From Steinernema hermaphroditum (taxonomy: Eukaryota; Nematoda; Chromadorea; Rhabditida; Steinernematidae), in contig CM059623.1 of the NCBI GenBank assembly GCA_030435675.1, positions 4,614,012-4,678,011 on the forward strand: DNA of 64,000 nt. Reading direction: 5' to 3'. Positions 32,648 through 49,417 of this stretch are shown here, piece by piece. A program made the position numbers and the translations under genes. Within the stretch, counting starts at the first letter, position 1; every line of letters starts with the position of its first letter. The notes under the pieces are model-generated. The model was not told the DNA's origin, did no database searches, and saw only the letters and a list, made by a program, of their open reading frames with translations.

Positions 32648-33660
32648 TTATTCTTCAACGATGGTAGTCTTCTCGCTCACGTAAACGCCATCAAGGAACT
32701 TGCGGATATCCTTGTTTTTCACGGTGGTCGACTGCTGGATGCGGGCAGCTGAAATGATTGAGATGAGAAGAGCGAAATCAGATCGGGGATGTCAGATTGG
32801 AGTAATTTGCATATATCACATGGCGGAAGACTTAGTAGCAGTATACACTAGCAAGGACTATGTACGTGATTTCATATGCTCTACCTCCTTCGGGATAAAG
32901 AAACGCGTAAAGACCGTCGCCACTTTTGTAATGAAGAGGCATTCTAGGGACCAGAATCTATGAGCAAAACCGTACCGGCTTGTGAGACGAGCTCAATGTC
33001 GTTTCCGTCAACGATCAATTCATCCTTCTGCTTGGTGGACATGGTGGCGGTGACTCCTCCGGGAAGGTTGACCTTGCGGATGATCTTCTCTCCCAAGAAG
33101 TTACGGATCTACAACGGAAATGTAAGTACCGAATGAATGAGGAAAACGAATAGAGGGAAAAGTCAAGAATTGTTCCATTTGGCGGAAGACTCAAAGCTGG
33201 TCACCAAACTTTGAGGACTATATAAATGGACTCATATGCTATGCCTTCTTTGGTGATAGGATCAAGCTTGTGGAACGCGTAACCCATGTGTTAAAGAGGC
33301 GTCACCGCGGCAATTTACTCCCCTTACCTCAACAAGCGTGTTGTTCTCATGGAGCGAGATGTTGATGGGGAAATGAGCGTAGACCGAGCGCATCTTGTAG
33401 CGGAATCCAAGGGTGACTCCCTTGATCATGTTCTTAACATGGGAGCAGACGGTGCGGATGGCGGCAAGCTGCTTGCGGGTACCGGCCCACTTGCGGACGC
33501 GGAGGGTGTCCTTGCCGATGCGCTCCATCTCCATATGGAGGTGACGGAAGTCACGCTTGAGGGATCCGCGAGGTCCCTTCACGGTGACGACTCTTTTGCT
33601 AACGGTGAATGTCACATCTTCGGGGAAAACGACCGTGTCGTGGGATTCGATCAGCTTCAT
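32648..33660 (-). CDS. rpl-9: Ribosomal protein L9 (uL6)
   Basis: Large-subunit protein uL6, 188 aa in three exons (33328-33660, 32976-33108, 32648-32748). Landmarks: [76 protein letters not shown], and the end [13 protein letters not shown]. Length matches the animal family. Both introns (219 and 227 nt) are much longer than the local norm of 40-50 nt, and each carries a related RNA-like element annotated separately. It converges with the ALDH9 gene. In C. elegans I recall rpl-9 lying close to lpd-7, as here (unverified). Confidence 0.96.
32809..32942 (-). ncRNA. Putative H/ACA box snoRNA in rpl-9 intron 2
   Basis: About 134 nt that folds as two hairpins on the rpl-9 strand. The 5' stem is GCCTCTTC/GAAGGAGGT, followed by the H box AGAGCA (ANANNA). 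The 3' stem is ATCACGT/ATGTGAT, followed by an ATA box three nt before the inferred 3' end. It shares the block AGTCTTCCGCC and a central TAGTCC with the element in intron 1. The 3' end is 60 nt from the splice acceptor, the same spacing as its partner. I did not identify a target RNA. Confidence 0.72.
33168..33302 (-). ncRNA. Putative H/ACA box snoRNA in rpl-9 intron 1
   Basis: About 135 nt on the rpl-9 strand. The 5' stem is GCCTCTTT/AAAGAAGGC, the H box is ATAGCA, the 3' stem is TCCATTT/AAATGGA, and a perfect ACA box follows with three nt to the inferred end. Compared with the intron 2 element, the last stem pair changes T-A to C-G on both sides, a compensatory change, and the 3' stems differ while still pairing. 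The 3' end is 59 nt from the acceptor. Confidence 0.75.
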
Positions 33661-34419
33661 GGCTGGAAGGTTACCTGAAAACACAAGAGGATGTCAAATC
33701 TGCAGATAAGCATCGCGAGAAAATCACACTCGAAGAGACATTTGCAATTTTACAAACGTTTGTTAATCCCGCTCATCCATTGACGACGCAAAAACTTAAA
33801 ATTTCATATGAAAACTGCCGTAATTGACACAGGATCGTATCGCCAAAAGCGAAAATCTTGCAGTTCAGTTGAACGTCCACTCAATTCCCAAAATGCGCGT
33901 TTTCCGCTCGGGACCCAGCAACTCAAACGAGACACAAGTACGATACAATGAATTCCAGATGTTCGCGTTCGCAAAATAATTTATCCGCGCCATTCCCCGG
34001 TTTTTATCTCAAATCGCCAAAATCCCGAAAGTGCGTTTATAAGAGGTCTACCTGTCTACAAAAGTGGTCTAGACACCTAGAAGTCTGATACTCAGTACTG
34101 TCTATGTCAGGAATTTGAATTTGCAACGGTCGGAAACGTCGACCGTTCAGTGCGAGCGCTTTTCTCTCGATTTTCGATATTTGTCCGTTGCTGGTGGGCG
34201 ACATTTTCAGGGAAAAGATGCATAATCGTAGGAGTTCTCGACTTTTTGTCGAATGCTGCGAACAGAAAAACATGGAAATTCATCGGACTTTTGCTATCCC
34301 TCCATCTCTCGGAGTATTTGTTCCGCTCGTGTTTCTTCGATTTATCAGTCACCATAAATCAGAATTCTGTGCGTACTCCGTATTTTTCAGGTTTTCGAAA
34401 CCTTTACGCGGGCTTCACG
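33661..34419. other. Divergent promoter region of rpl-9 and pescadillo
   Basis: Contains the 5' UTRs of both genes. An acceptor TTTTTCAG ends at 34390, and a GGTCTAGACACC word lies near 34065. No further gene was recognised. Confidence 0.5.
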
Positions 34420-36222
34420 ATGCGCATAAAGAAGAAGTTCTCGACAGGAACGGCGACTAACTTCGTCAGCCGGACACAGGCGATCCGGAAGCTGCAGCTC
34501 AGCTTGAAGGATTTCAAACGCCTCTGCATTCTAAAGGGCATCTTCCCGCGCGAGCCGATCCACAAGAAGAAGGCGAACAAGGGCAGCACACAGAATAAGA
34601 TCTACTACTATGCCAAGGATATCAACTATCTGGCAGCCGAGCCCATCATCAACAAGTTCCGTGAATACAAGGGTTTCCTGCAGAAGCTCAAGCATGCGAA
34701 GGCCAAGAGGGATACTCTCCGCGTTCGCAACATGTATGAGAGCAAGGAGGAGCTCGTTTTGGACCACTTGGTGAAAGAAAGGTTGACCATTGAACCACAT
34801 CTTCTTCCTTGACCTGACTGCTTTAGATTCCCAACGTTTTCCACGGCTCTCCGTGACCTTGACGATGCTCTCTGCGTCATGTTTGCCTTCGCCGTTCTCC
34901 CTCACACCAAAATCATCAAGCCTTCCCTGGTCCAAGAGTGCCGACGGTTGACCGCTGAATTCATGCATTACGTAATTGAATCACATTCATTGATGAAGGT
35001 TCGTCGTTCTTGTCGGTCTGAGTTCTGAGCATTTCTTTGCAGACTTTCATTTCGATCAAAGGCATCTACTATCAAGCCGAAATCATGGGCGAAAAGATCA
35101 CCTGGCTTGTTGGGCACGAGCGTGCCATCGGCCGCCTAGGCGGTATCGATCTGTCGGTGATGGCTAATTTCGCCGAGTTCTACATCACCATGTTGCGGTT
35201 CGTCAACTTCCGCCTCTACAAGCAACTCGGACTCTATTATCCTCCTCAAATCCAAACTGGTGTCGAAGAGAGCAAGGACGAAGAAGGCGAAACAGTCCAG
35301 GATCAGGTGTTCAGTCTTGCACGTCCTTTGGCGCGCACTCCTGACAGTGAAGAGAAGCCGACCATAGATACATTCACTGACGGAGAAAGTGAGGACTTGA
35401 TGGCCGAAAAGTTGCGCGCCGCGGAAGCGCTCCGAACGCTCTTCTCCAAGTGCCGCTTCTTCATCAACCGCGAATGCCCCAAGGAAGCGCTTGCGTTCGT
35501 GATCCGCTCGTGCGGAGGTACCGTCTCCTGGGAGTACTGTCCTGGAATGACCTACAGTGAGAGCGACCCTCGCATTACGCACCACGTCATAGATCGACCC
35601 CTGGTGAATGGAAACATGTCCAGGTATGGCGGCCATCCTGAACTGCTCTGAAAGGCGAAATTTTTCAGAACTTATGTTCAACCCCAGTGGGTTTTCGATT
35701 GCTTAAACGCTCGTCGACTGTTGCCGGTCGCCAAATATCTCCCAGGAGAGACCCTCCCGCCCCATCTTTCGCCGTTCGTTGAAGAGAAGGCCGGCGACTA
35801 CATTCCACCAGAGCGCATCGAACAACTCAAGCAGGATGGACACGGTAAACAGTACATCAAGAAACCTATTTCTATTGCTACTTTTAGACGTTTCCAAGCT
35901 GCTTGGCGAAGTTAAGGAGCCCCCGAAGAAGGTTGCGAAGGTGGTGCCCAAGAAGGTGAAGAAGGCAGAGCCCGAGGGCATGCGCGTCGAGCTGGGTCAA
36001 ACATGGCAACCGAACGCTCAACTCGCACAGAACGATGTCAAGCACGGCCTCAAATTGCGGGAGATGATGATCGCCAAGAAACACCGTCGTGTGTACCACA
36101 AGATAAAGCACGGAATCGAGAAGAAGAAGCGGGAGGTCAATTCGTTGCACAAGAAGCGCGAGATTCTCTCAGCAATGTCCGCCGCGCGAGCTGCCACAAA
36201 ACCCAAGAAGGTCGCCGAGTAA
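34420..36222 (+). CDS. lpd-7: Pescadillo (PES1/NOP7), BRCT ribosome biogenesis factor
   Basis: A nucleolar protein of the PeBoW complex needed for 28S/5.8S rRNA maturation. Start [18 protein letters not shown] at 34420. The pescadillo N-terminal domain is clear: [20 protein letters not shown], the [12 protein letters not shown] region, LREYKGFL-like, then [12 protein letters not shown] and [17 protein letters not shown]. The BRCT domain begins around [16 protein letters not shown] and includes [17 protein letters not shown] and [13 protein letters not shown] across an intron. The C-terminus is Lys-rich ([15 protein letters not shown]) and coiled-coil, ending [10 protein letters not shown]. 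Five or so exons. It converges on parkin with about 150 nt between stops. Confidence 0.93.
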
Positions 36223-36375
36223 AGTCCTTGTCGTCATTAATTGTTAAACTCTTGTTCATTGTTACACTTGTTGTTGAAGTTGTTTTGTTGGCAGATCATA
36301 AACACTTTATGTGCAACCTGTTAGGCTAGTCCTGAGAATTGATAAGTTGGTCAAGTGGTGCTATCTTCGCAGTCT

Positions 36376-37677
36376 TTAGGAGAACCAGTGGTCCCATTGA
36401 CAGTCATCGCTCCAGGGCTTGACGCACAGGAAGCACCAGTCGGCCCCACACTGGGTACAGTGTATGTGGGAGCACCCACCGTTGCGTTCGGTGTTCACCG
36501 AACAAGAAGGACATTGCTTGCTAGTGGTTCGGATGGCTCTCTGCGTTTCGTCCTCCTTCAAAACCGACCTGGAGATAGAGGAAACCCGGGGAAACTAACC
36601 GCCTACCGTATCGTCACAGATGCACTTCTCCGGGTTTCGGCAGAGCGAGCAGAAGGTGTGGAAGCACTTGGGACAGAGCACAAGACGGTCGTCCTCTTCC
36701 CAGGGCTCGACCATGAAGGCGGCCCCGCAGTCGGCCCGAGGGCAGAAGTGGCCATCTTCCTGCATCGCGACAAACTTCTCCGCCGCATTCTCCTGGTACT
36801 TCTTGTAGTTCTCCGAGCCAAGGAGACGGAAGTGATGCGCGTCTGTGACGCAGAAGTCGCACCCGTAGACGGGGCAGCTGACGGTGTAGCCGTGGGGAGG
36901 CTTCATGGAGAATTGCGACTGTTCGAACGTCGTCAGGAGATAGGCCTCGAAGCAGGAGAGGCAGATCGGATGGCGACACCCGAGGTCGCCGACTACCGCT
37001 GAATCGTCGTCGGATTCGCCACAGATGACGCACTTCTCCTTCTCGCGATTCGCCCGGAGATGGCGAAGGACGACGGCCACCTGAAAAGCTCAGTTCTATG
37101 GAGAGCGAAGTCAGGAGGATACCTCCTTGCAACCGATGCATTTGAAAGTGAATCGCGCGTAGCATTGCTCGCCTTCGCAGTCGGTGCAGTAGATCGGAAT
37201 GCGCTTACTGTAGAGCACGTCTGACCAGCCGTTCGGTTCCTTGCGAGCGATCACCGCCGACGATTCGCAGTGGTCGCAGTACATTCTCAGTTTTCCCCTG
37301 GTGACGCCTTCGCATCCCTTGCAGTAGACGTGGAACGAGCCTACAGTAGTTCCGCCGGCATTCTTGCTCTTCGGTTTTAAGCTCTTTTTCGTTTCGGCGT
37401 CGACCGCCAGAGCCAGAATCGCCGTTTGGGCGCTCAGCATCAGCGATTCGAGAGTTGCGGATCCGCTGAGTTCTCTGCCACAGAGAAGAAGGCGAATTTC
37501 GCTGGCAGAGCGACCCGTGCGCTCGGCTACTTTGGAGGCGATCTTGGTCACGGTATCCTCAGGAGAGACTTCGATGGTGAAGTGGAGAGATCGGGTCGCA
37601 TTCAGGGAAGTCTCTGCGCTGGTCGAGGAAGAGCGATCCCTGAAGGATATGAGAACTTCTTGACTCGTAGCTGCCAT
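36376..37677 (-). CDS. pdr-1: Parkin, RBR-type E3 ubiquitin ligase
   Basis: A PINK1-activated ubiquitin ligase for mitochondrial quality control. Start [15 protein letters not shown] at 37677. Domains in order: Ubl (about residues 30-90, [17 protein letters not shown]), RING0 with paired cysteines ([20 protein letters not shown]), RING1 ([19 protein letters not shown]), IBR ([14 protein letters not shown]... CSLC), and RING2 with TTSKQCPSC and ERNGGCSHI. The Cys of NGGC aligns with the catalytic Cys431 of human parkin. The end is WDHWFS, matching the human WDHWFDV. The last intron near 36561-36600 joins in frame only if a weak TTTTGAAG acceptor is used. No catalytic residue is missing. Confidence 0.93.
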
Positions 37678-38248
37678 CAGGAGATTTGTACTTAGGCTGG
37701 AATCTGAAAAAGCAGAATATATAGGAACAGAAGAACGTTTCCCATGCTAGGGGATCGAGGAATCTTCACCCAAGCCCAATGAAAGCGGCGAACACACCAA
37801 ATCAAAGAGGTCACACGAAATGAGGAAGGAGTGGATCTAAGCGTTATTTCGCAACTTCCCCAATCGCTGTCGCAAAGTCAGCTGTATTGACGGCGATCGG
37901 CGAGAAAGTGGGCGGGTCATTCCTCGTTCTGAGCGGACTACAAGTAGTAGAGGTCTCATACGGTATATATCGAAAACTCTTTCAAATTTTGACTTCTCCG
38001 GGCATCCAAACTTGATGTTTTCAATTCCTGGTGTATTTGCAACCTTGAAAGCACTATCGTAGCTTGTATTGTGCTTGACGAGAACGATGACCTATAGATG
38101 CGGCCTTTTTCGCGTGATTCGGGGCTGTTTAGGGCATATATGTTTTCAACGAACCCTCAATGCCATATAGATATTTGTGGAAATGCGTGTCTTTCTATCA
38201 ATCTCCACTGGTTTACATTGATATCCCTCCGTTTCAGTCTAACTCAAA
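37678..38248. other. Divergent promoter region of parkin and NOL9
   Basis: AT-rich sequence with a TTTCAG at about 38231-38236 ahead of the NOL9 start. Nothing else was recognised. Confidence 0.5.
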
Positions 38249-40804
38249 ATGGAGCCGGTCCGGAAGGCGATTTCCAAGACGAAGAAGCAGAAGGCACGCC
38301 GCAAATCTCAGAACAAGCAAAAGAGAGTCTTGTCTACCCCCAAAACGTCTACTCCGTCGTCTGCAACATCAGGGCCCGACATCCCCCTCGTTGAATTGGA
38401 GTCTGTGTCTACGTCTGTAGACGAGCGCGCGAGTGCTCAGTCGCTTTTGAGCGTTGAGAGCACCGGATTGGTTGCAATTGCTGACGAAACCGGAGCTCAG
38501 TCTTCTTCTGCCGCTCCCGTTCTCCTGGACAGCACTACGACAACGCCCGTTGCTAAACCGAAGTCGAGGTACGAGATTTTGTGGCGGCCGATAGGTGTTT
38601 CTTCGTTGTATTACCGGCTTTCTGGCATTTGTACTTGCTTTCGTCGTGCTAATGAATTTCTTTTCAGTATCGCGACTCCTTCAGCTATGCATAACGGTGA
38701 ATATTGGCAGCGCACTGCGCCGTAAGTGATTCTGGATTTATGGAAATTCTGATGATTTGTTTAGCTGTATCTTTCAAGGTGACAAGAAGTACCGGAAAAT
38801 CGTTATTGTCGATCAGCCGATTTATGTTTTTGGACGCTTCCGTGTCCAGTGCTTGTTCGGCATTGCCTCCATCAATGATGTTGTGATGAAGGATGGAAAT
38901 TTTGATGGAGACCGATGGGAGGATGCCTGCTTCCCCTACAGTATGGAAATGCCGGTAAATTCTATGCCGTATCGGTGATCCATCGACGTTTCCAGGGTAT
39001 CATAGCGAGCAAACCATTGCCCAAATCTCCAAACATGCAACGTCTTAAATGGCGACTTGCTCAGTGTTGTCCGGACGCTCAAGTCATTGTCGCTCAATAC
39101 AAACCCGGGAAGGCTGTCGTTGTTATCGAAGGCCGATTGGACGATGAAGACCCAGACTACGTCTTCAGAACGTTTTGTCAAACCGTTGGATACGTAAGTG
39201 TTTGATAGCACGCAACTGTAATTCCTGGATCACTTTAGTTCTCGTTGGTTCCTGTGATAGCTGCCTATGGTAAAGTCATGGGATCCTACGCCTTTTCTAA
39301 GAGATCTATGAACCCCCTCTACAGCAGTGCCGTTGAATCATACATCAACGCATGGGAAAAGGGCACGAATAGCGGCGGTAAGGCGATCATTTGTACAATC
39401 AACTGCAGTAATTTATGTAGGAAAGAGCTACGTAACGGTTGTCATTGGAAACAAGGGCGTTGGCAAATCGTCTCTCGTTCGACATCTAGCGAATATCAAG
39501 AGAAATACGTATGTGTTTGCTGCATCTGAGCCTTCTACTTGCGTTTTTGTACAGGGTACCCGATAGAGTGTACATCTTGGATCTTGACGTTGGACAACCG
39601 CTGTTCGGCCCTCCAGGTTCCATCGGACTTCATAAAATCCACTACTCGTTGCTTGGTGCACCCTTCGCATTCCAGCAGCTCGAATTTCAGAACTCGATCT
39701 ACATCGGGACAGTCGAACTTTCTAGAATAGCACATTGGGACTACGCGGCTCGTGCTGAACATTTAATGAAGATATTCCGTGACTTTGGAGACGACTACCA
39801 CTTGATCGTAAACACGCCCGGATGGATTGAAGGCGCGCAGATTATCCTTTGACTTTGGTTGTTACAAACAGTTTATTTCAGATGGTGGTGTGCATTACAT
39901 GAATGCTGTGTTGGATGCAGTGAATCCGGACTTTATGTTCAATTTACGTTCACAGAAGTTCGCTAACTATGAGGTAAACCTGATCATTCCACAAAACGTG
40001 ACGAAGTACTTTAGCCACGACAATCTGATCGTGCACGAGGAAGTTTGAAGATTTATGACCCGTTCGTGCACCGCAATCTCGGAGATCAGTTTCCTGACAA
40101 TAGGTTGCCTCCGCTTAGCGCTGCCACGATGCGTAGTCTCCAATGCACTACGTACATGAGCGCGTTGGGTCCCATATTCGCCACCATGAGGCCGTACCAA
40201 GTCGGTTTTTCGAAGATCACCCTGCACCTCTCCATGGGCAGCACGCGCGTGTCCGACAACATGTATTTGGGTGCCTTCAATCAGACCTTCGTAGCACTAT
40301 GCGTCGCAGAAAAGGTACGGTAGTTACTTGCTTATTCACTTTCATTTGGCGAATTTAGACCAACGTTCGCAGACTAATGGGCAATGAAAACATGCCATAT
40401 CGGACAATTGGCGAAGGAGAACAGCCCGTTGAGTGGCTGAAATGCGTGGGATACGGTCTTATTCGAGCCATAGATATCGAAAAGCGGCGCCTCTATCTGC
40501 TTACTCCAGTATCGATGAGCGAACTCAAGAAGGTCGACGTATTGTCGCGATGCGAAGACATCAATTTATCGCAGCATTACATGACTTGCCAGGTTAGAAG
40601 ATCGCTGTGGAGAACAAAGATAAGTTAGCATTCGTTTAGGCACATAAAGAGGCTCCCTATTGGATTTGGGTGAAGACCAATACGACGAGATCTCGATCAG
40701 AGCGTGACAAGGACTTCATGTCCCATTTATACAACAAGGTTGAGTTTGTTACGATGAAGAAACGGTATTACAAGCATACCGCGCGGCAGGAGTTGGACAA
40801 TTAG
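38249..40804 (+). CDS. NOL9: NOL9/Grc3 polynucleotide 5'-kinase
   Basis: A nucleolar kinase that phosphorylates the 5' end made by LAS1 during ITS2 processing. Start MEPVRKAISKTKKQKARRK at 38249, a nucleolar-type basic tail, then a low-complexity Ser/Thr segment. The P-loop GNKGVGKSS lies near 39445. YILDLDVGQPLFGPPG, matching the family's ECDLGQTEFTPPG with the conserved Asp/Gln, lies near 39570. LIVNTPGWIEG lies near 39800. About ten exons with short introns; one splits the region near 39841-39883. The C-terminal domain ends with KEAPYWIWVKTN and KHTARQELDN. Nucleotide-binding motifs are intact. Confidence 0.85.
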
Positions 40805-41099
40805 GTTTTTGTTGGTTGTTGATTGTTGTTATGTTGCACGTTGTTATTTTTCCTTGACTCCTGTATGATCTCGCACTTCTTCGCGTCTTTGTGCAGTATT
40901 GCCTAAATTCCCACATAAAATTTCTATTTCATGCGAAACTGACTTTTCCGTTCTTATCGTAGATGAGGTTGGGCTCGAATTCTGTCATCGTGCATTCGAC
41001 TCCGTTTTGGTGCCCGGCGCACCGCCGGAACAAGAAGCCGTGAATGCTCACTGGCCACAGGCAGCAAGGCTGGTTGCTTGAAAATTGCACTTTGTGGGG
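40805..41099. other. Convergent intergenic gap
   Basis: Between the NOL9 stop and the stop of the minus-strand gene, 295 nt. Probably both 3' UTRs. No gene was recognised. Confidence 0.5.
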
Positions 41100-41694
41100 C
41101 TACACAAGAAGACCAGAGTACCTGCCGAGGTACATGTTACACGCCTTGGTTCTACGATTCTTCAGGAAATATCTCTCAATGTCCATCTGGAGGTTCACGG
41201 CGCCAAACTCCTTCGGCAAATGGAAGTTGTTCCATCGATTGTCCAGAAGAAGGGCAATGGAAACGAAAGACGAATTTGGAGGCGGCGGGACGAGTTCCAC
41301 TTCGACGAAGTTCCCGACTTCCTCGAAGAGGGTGGCGTTGATACGTTCGAATTCGACGAACTCTGTGTCATTTGGGAGCGACCGTATACAGCGGATGAGC
41401 TGCACTTCGGAGTCCTCGAAACGCGGGCGGAGCCACACCGATGGGATCGAGAGTGTAGTCCTGGAGAAGAAGCTGGTGACCGTCGATTGTTTTTGTTTAC
41501 CTGTGGATTTCGCTCTCGTCGGCGGCGTCAGGCGTCAGAGTGACCGCGTGGCGGCGATATTTCGGAATTTGGTTGATGAGGTGATTCGCTCGACCCCCAC
41601 AGAAACTGAACAGTTGGTCGCCGTGTTCTTTGACTGAAAGGATACGGTAATCCAGGATGTCTACTGTGACTGCATTGAGGAGACAGAAGCTCAT
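41100..41694 (-). CDS. Nematode-specific protein, two exons, unknown function
   Basis: Start MSFCLLNAVTVDILDYRILS at 41694. A 43-nt intron (GTAAAC...TCCAG) splits ...ADESEIHR and continues TTLSIPSVWLRPRFED. The product is about 183 aa and ends YLGRYSGLLV. It reads well in one frame across the splice. No signal peptide, membrane segment or known domain was recognised; the text EVELVPPPPNSSFVSIALLL is not a helix of membrane length. It starts only 23 nt downstream of a U4 gene on the same strand. Confidence 0.62.
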
Positions 41695-41716
41695 TAGATC
41701 GTTTGGGAAGTATTAT

Positions 41717-41858
41717 TAACCCCTGAGGGTTTCCAAAAATTGCCTACAGAACTCGTGTTTCAGAGTCTGTGGCGGGCAATTGGGTGAAAGTTTTCAACCA
41801 GCAATAAACGCACCTCGGCTGAGCCTCATTGGTCACGTTATCGCCTCTGCGCAAAGCT
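41717..41858 (-). ncRNA. U4: U4 snRNA (complete)
   Basis: 142 nt on the minus strand. The order matches U4: 5' end AGCTTTGCGCAGAGGCG (stem II partner of U6), the K-turn hairpin ACCAATGAGGCTCAGCCGAG, TTATTGCTGGTTGAAAAC (stem I region), a central domain with ATTGCCCGCC, the Sm site AATTTTTGG, and a 3' hairpin AACCCTCAGGGGTT. The hairpin has one changed base relative to the other copies (CCCT against CCCC). Confidence 0.93.
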
Positions 41859-41950
41859 GACCTCACCGCCTTTCCACCGTCGCCCCATGCAGACGAGACT
41901 GTTTACGGGCTGCGGAGTGACCGGTCGGTGGCAGAGAAGGCGGAGAAATG
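41859..41950 (-). promoter_or_regulatory. snRNA promoter block upstream of U4
   Basis: About 90 nt immediately 5' of the U4 start, conserved at each U4 copy for which it can be read. The best conserved words are TCTCTGCC.CCGACCGGTC and GTCTCGTCTGCATGGGG. By analogy with other snRNA genes these probably hold the proximal sequence element for SNAPc. Confidence 0.7.
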
Positions 41951-42179
41951 CATAAGCTGCAGAGCGGTCGACCGGTACACACGACGAATCCGACAATGAA
42001 TCCTCCTGGACTAGCATCTAGACAAGAGACATACATGTCTATCTGTCTTTGCACGTCTTTCGGGACACCCTTTACACCTCTGTAATGGGTTTCCAATCCT
42101 GTGTGTTTTTTTGTTATTTCTTGACATACATCCATTCATCTGTTTGACTCACTCATCTTGGACAAAATCCCAAAAACAA

Positions 42180-42491
42180 CTAACCTCCTTCGACGAAGGT
42201 GAAACTGATCTTCGCCTCGACATTCTTCGGCAACTTCGGCCTCTTCTCGTTCCTCTTTTCCTGAGTGAGCGCCTCCTTGATGATCGTCTTTAGTCTCTCC
42301 GGAATGTAGTTGTCGTTGAAGTACGACGATTTCTGTGAATCTCCATTCTAGGCGATTGGCTACCGTATACCTACCGTCTCCAAGTAGTGCGTGACGAAGC
42401 GCTGGATGGCGTCGTTGAAGGGCGCGCTGAGGGGAGTCGAGCTCTCGAAGAGAAGCAAAAAGGAGATTACTACGACCCTCACGGCGGCCAT
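42180..42491 (-). CDS. Small secreted protein, 89 aa, unknown
   Basis: Two exons joined by a roughly 42-nt intron (GTAGGT...TCACAG). The product starts MAAVRVVVISFLLLFESSTP, a clear signal peptide, then LSAPFNDAIQRFVTHYLET and KSSYFNDNYIPERLKTIIK, ending SFTFVEGG. No cysteines follow the signal. The helix-rich charged body could be an extracellular binding protein, but I recognise no family. It begins 300 nt beyond the collagen stop on the same strand. If the final GGTTAG is instead a splice donor (GTTAGT), the protein would extend further. Confidence 0.6.
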
Positions 42492-42791
42492 CACCTTTCG
42501 GCTCTATGACGTGCGTATGGCAATGCAGCCTCATCATATTTCTGTGCCGTTTAGCGCCGCTGCAGCGCGTCAACAAACAACTTTACAGCGCCAGGGCACT
42601 CGCCTCTCGCCACTCACTCTCAAGAAGGTTTATTTCGTCACATTTCATGATAAATATAACAATGAATGAGTTAAAAAGGAGAATAAAGCTGTAGGCTGTG
42701 TGTCCATTGGCAGAGTTGAGATGTTGAAAGACCCCTACACTGAACCGTTGGGGCAGTGAGTTACGATAGAAACTTTGTGGGCAGTGGGGGG
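42492..42791. other. Gap between the small secreted protein gene and collagen IV
   Basis: About 300 nt that likely holds the 3' UTR of collagen IV and the promoter of the downstream gene. A TTTATTTCGTCACATTT stretch lies near 42630. Nothing else was recognised. Confidence 0.45.
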
Positions 42792-49417
<6,626 letters not shown>

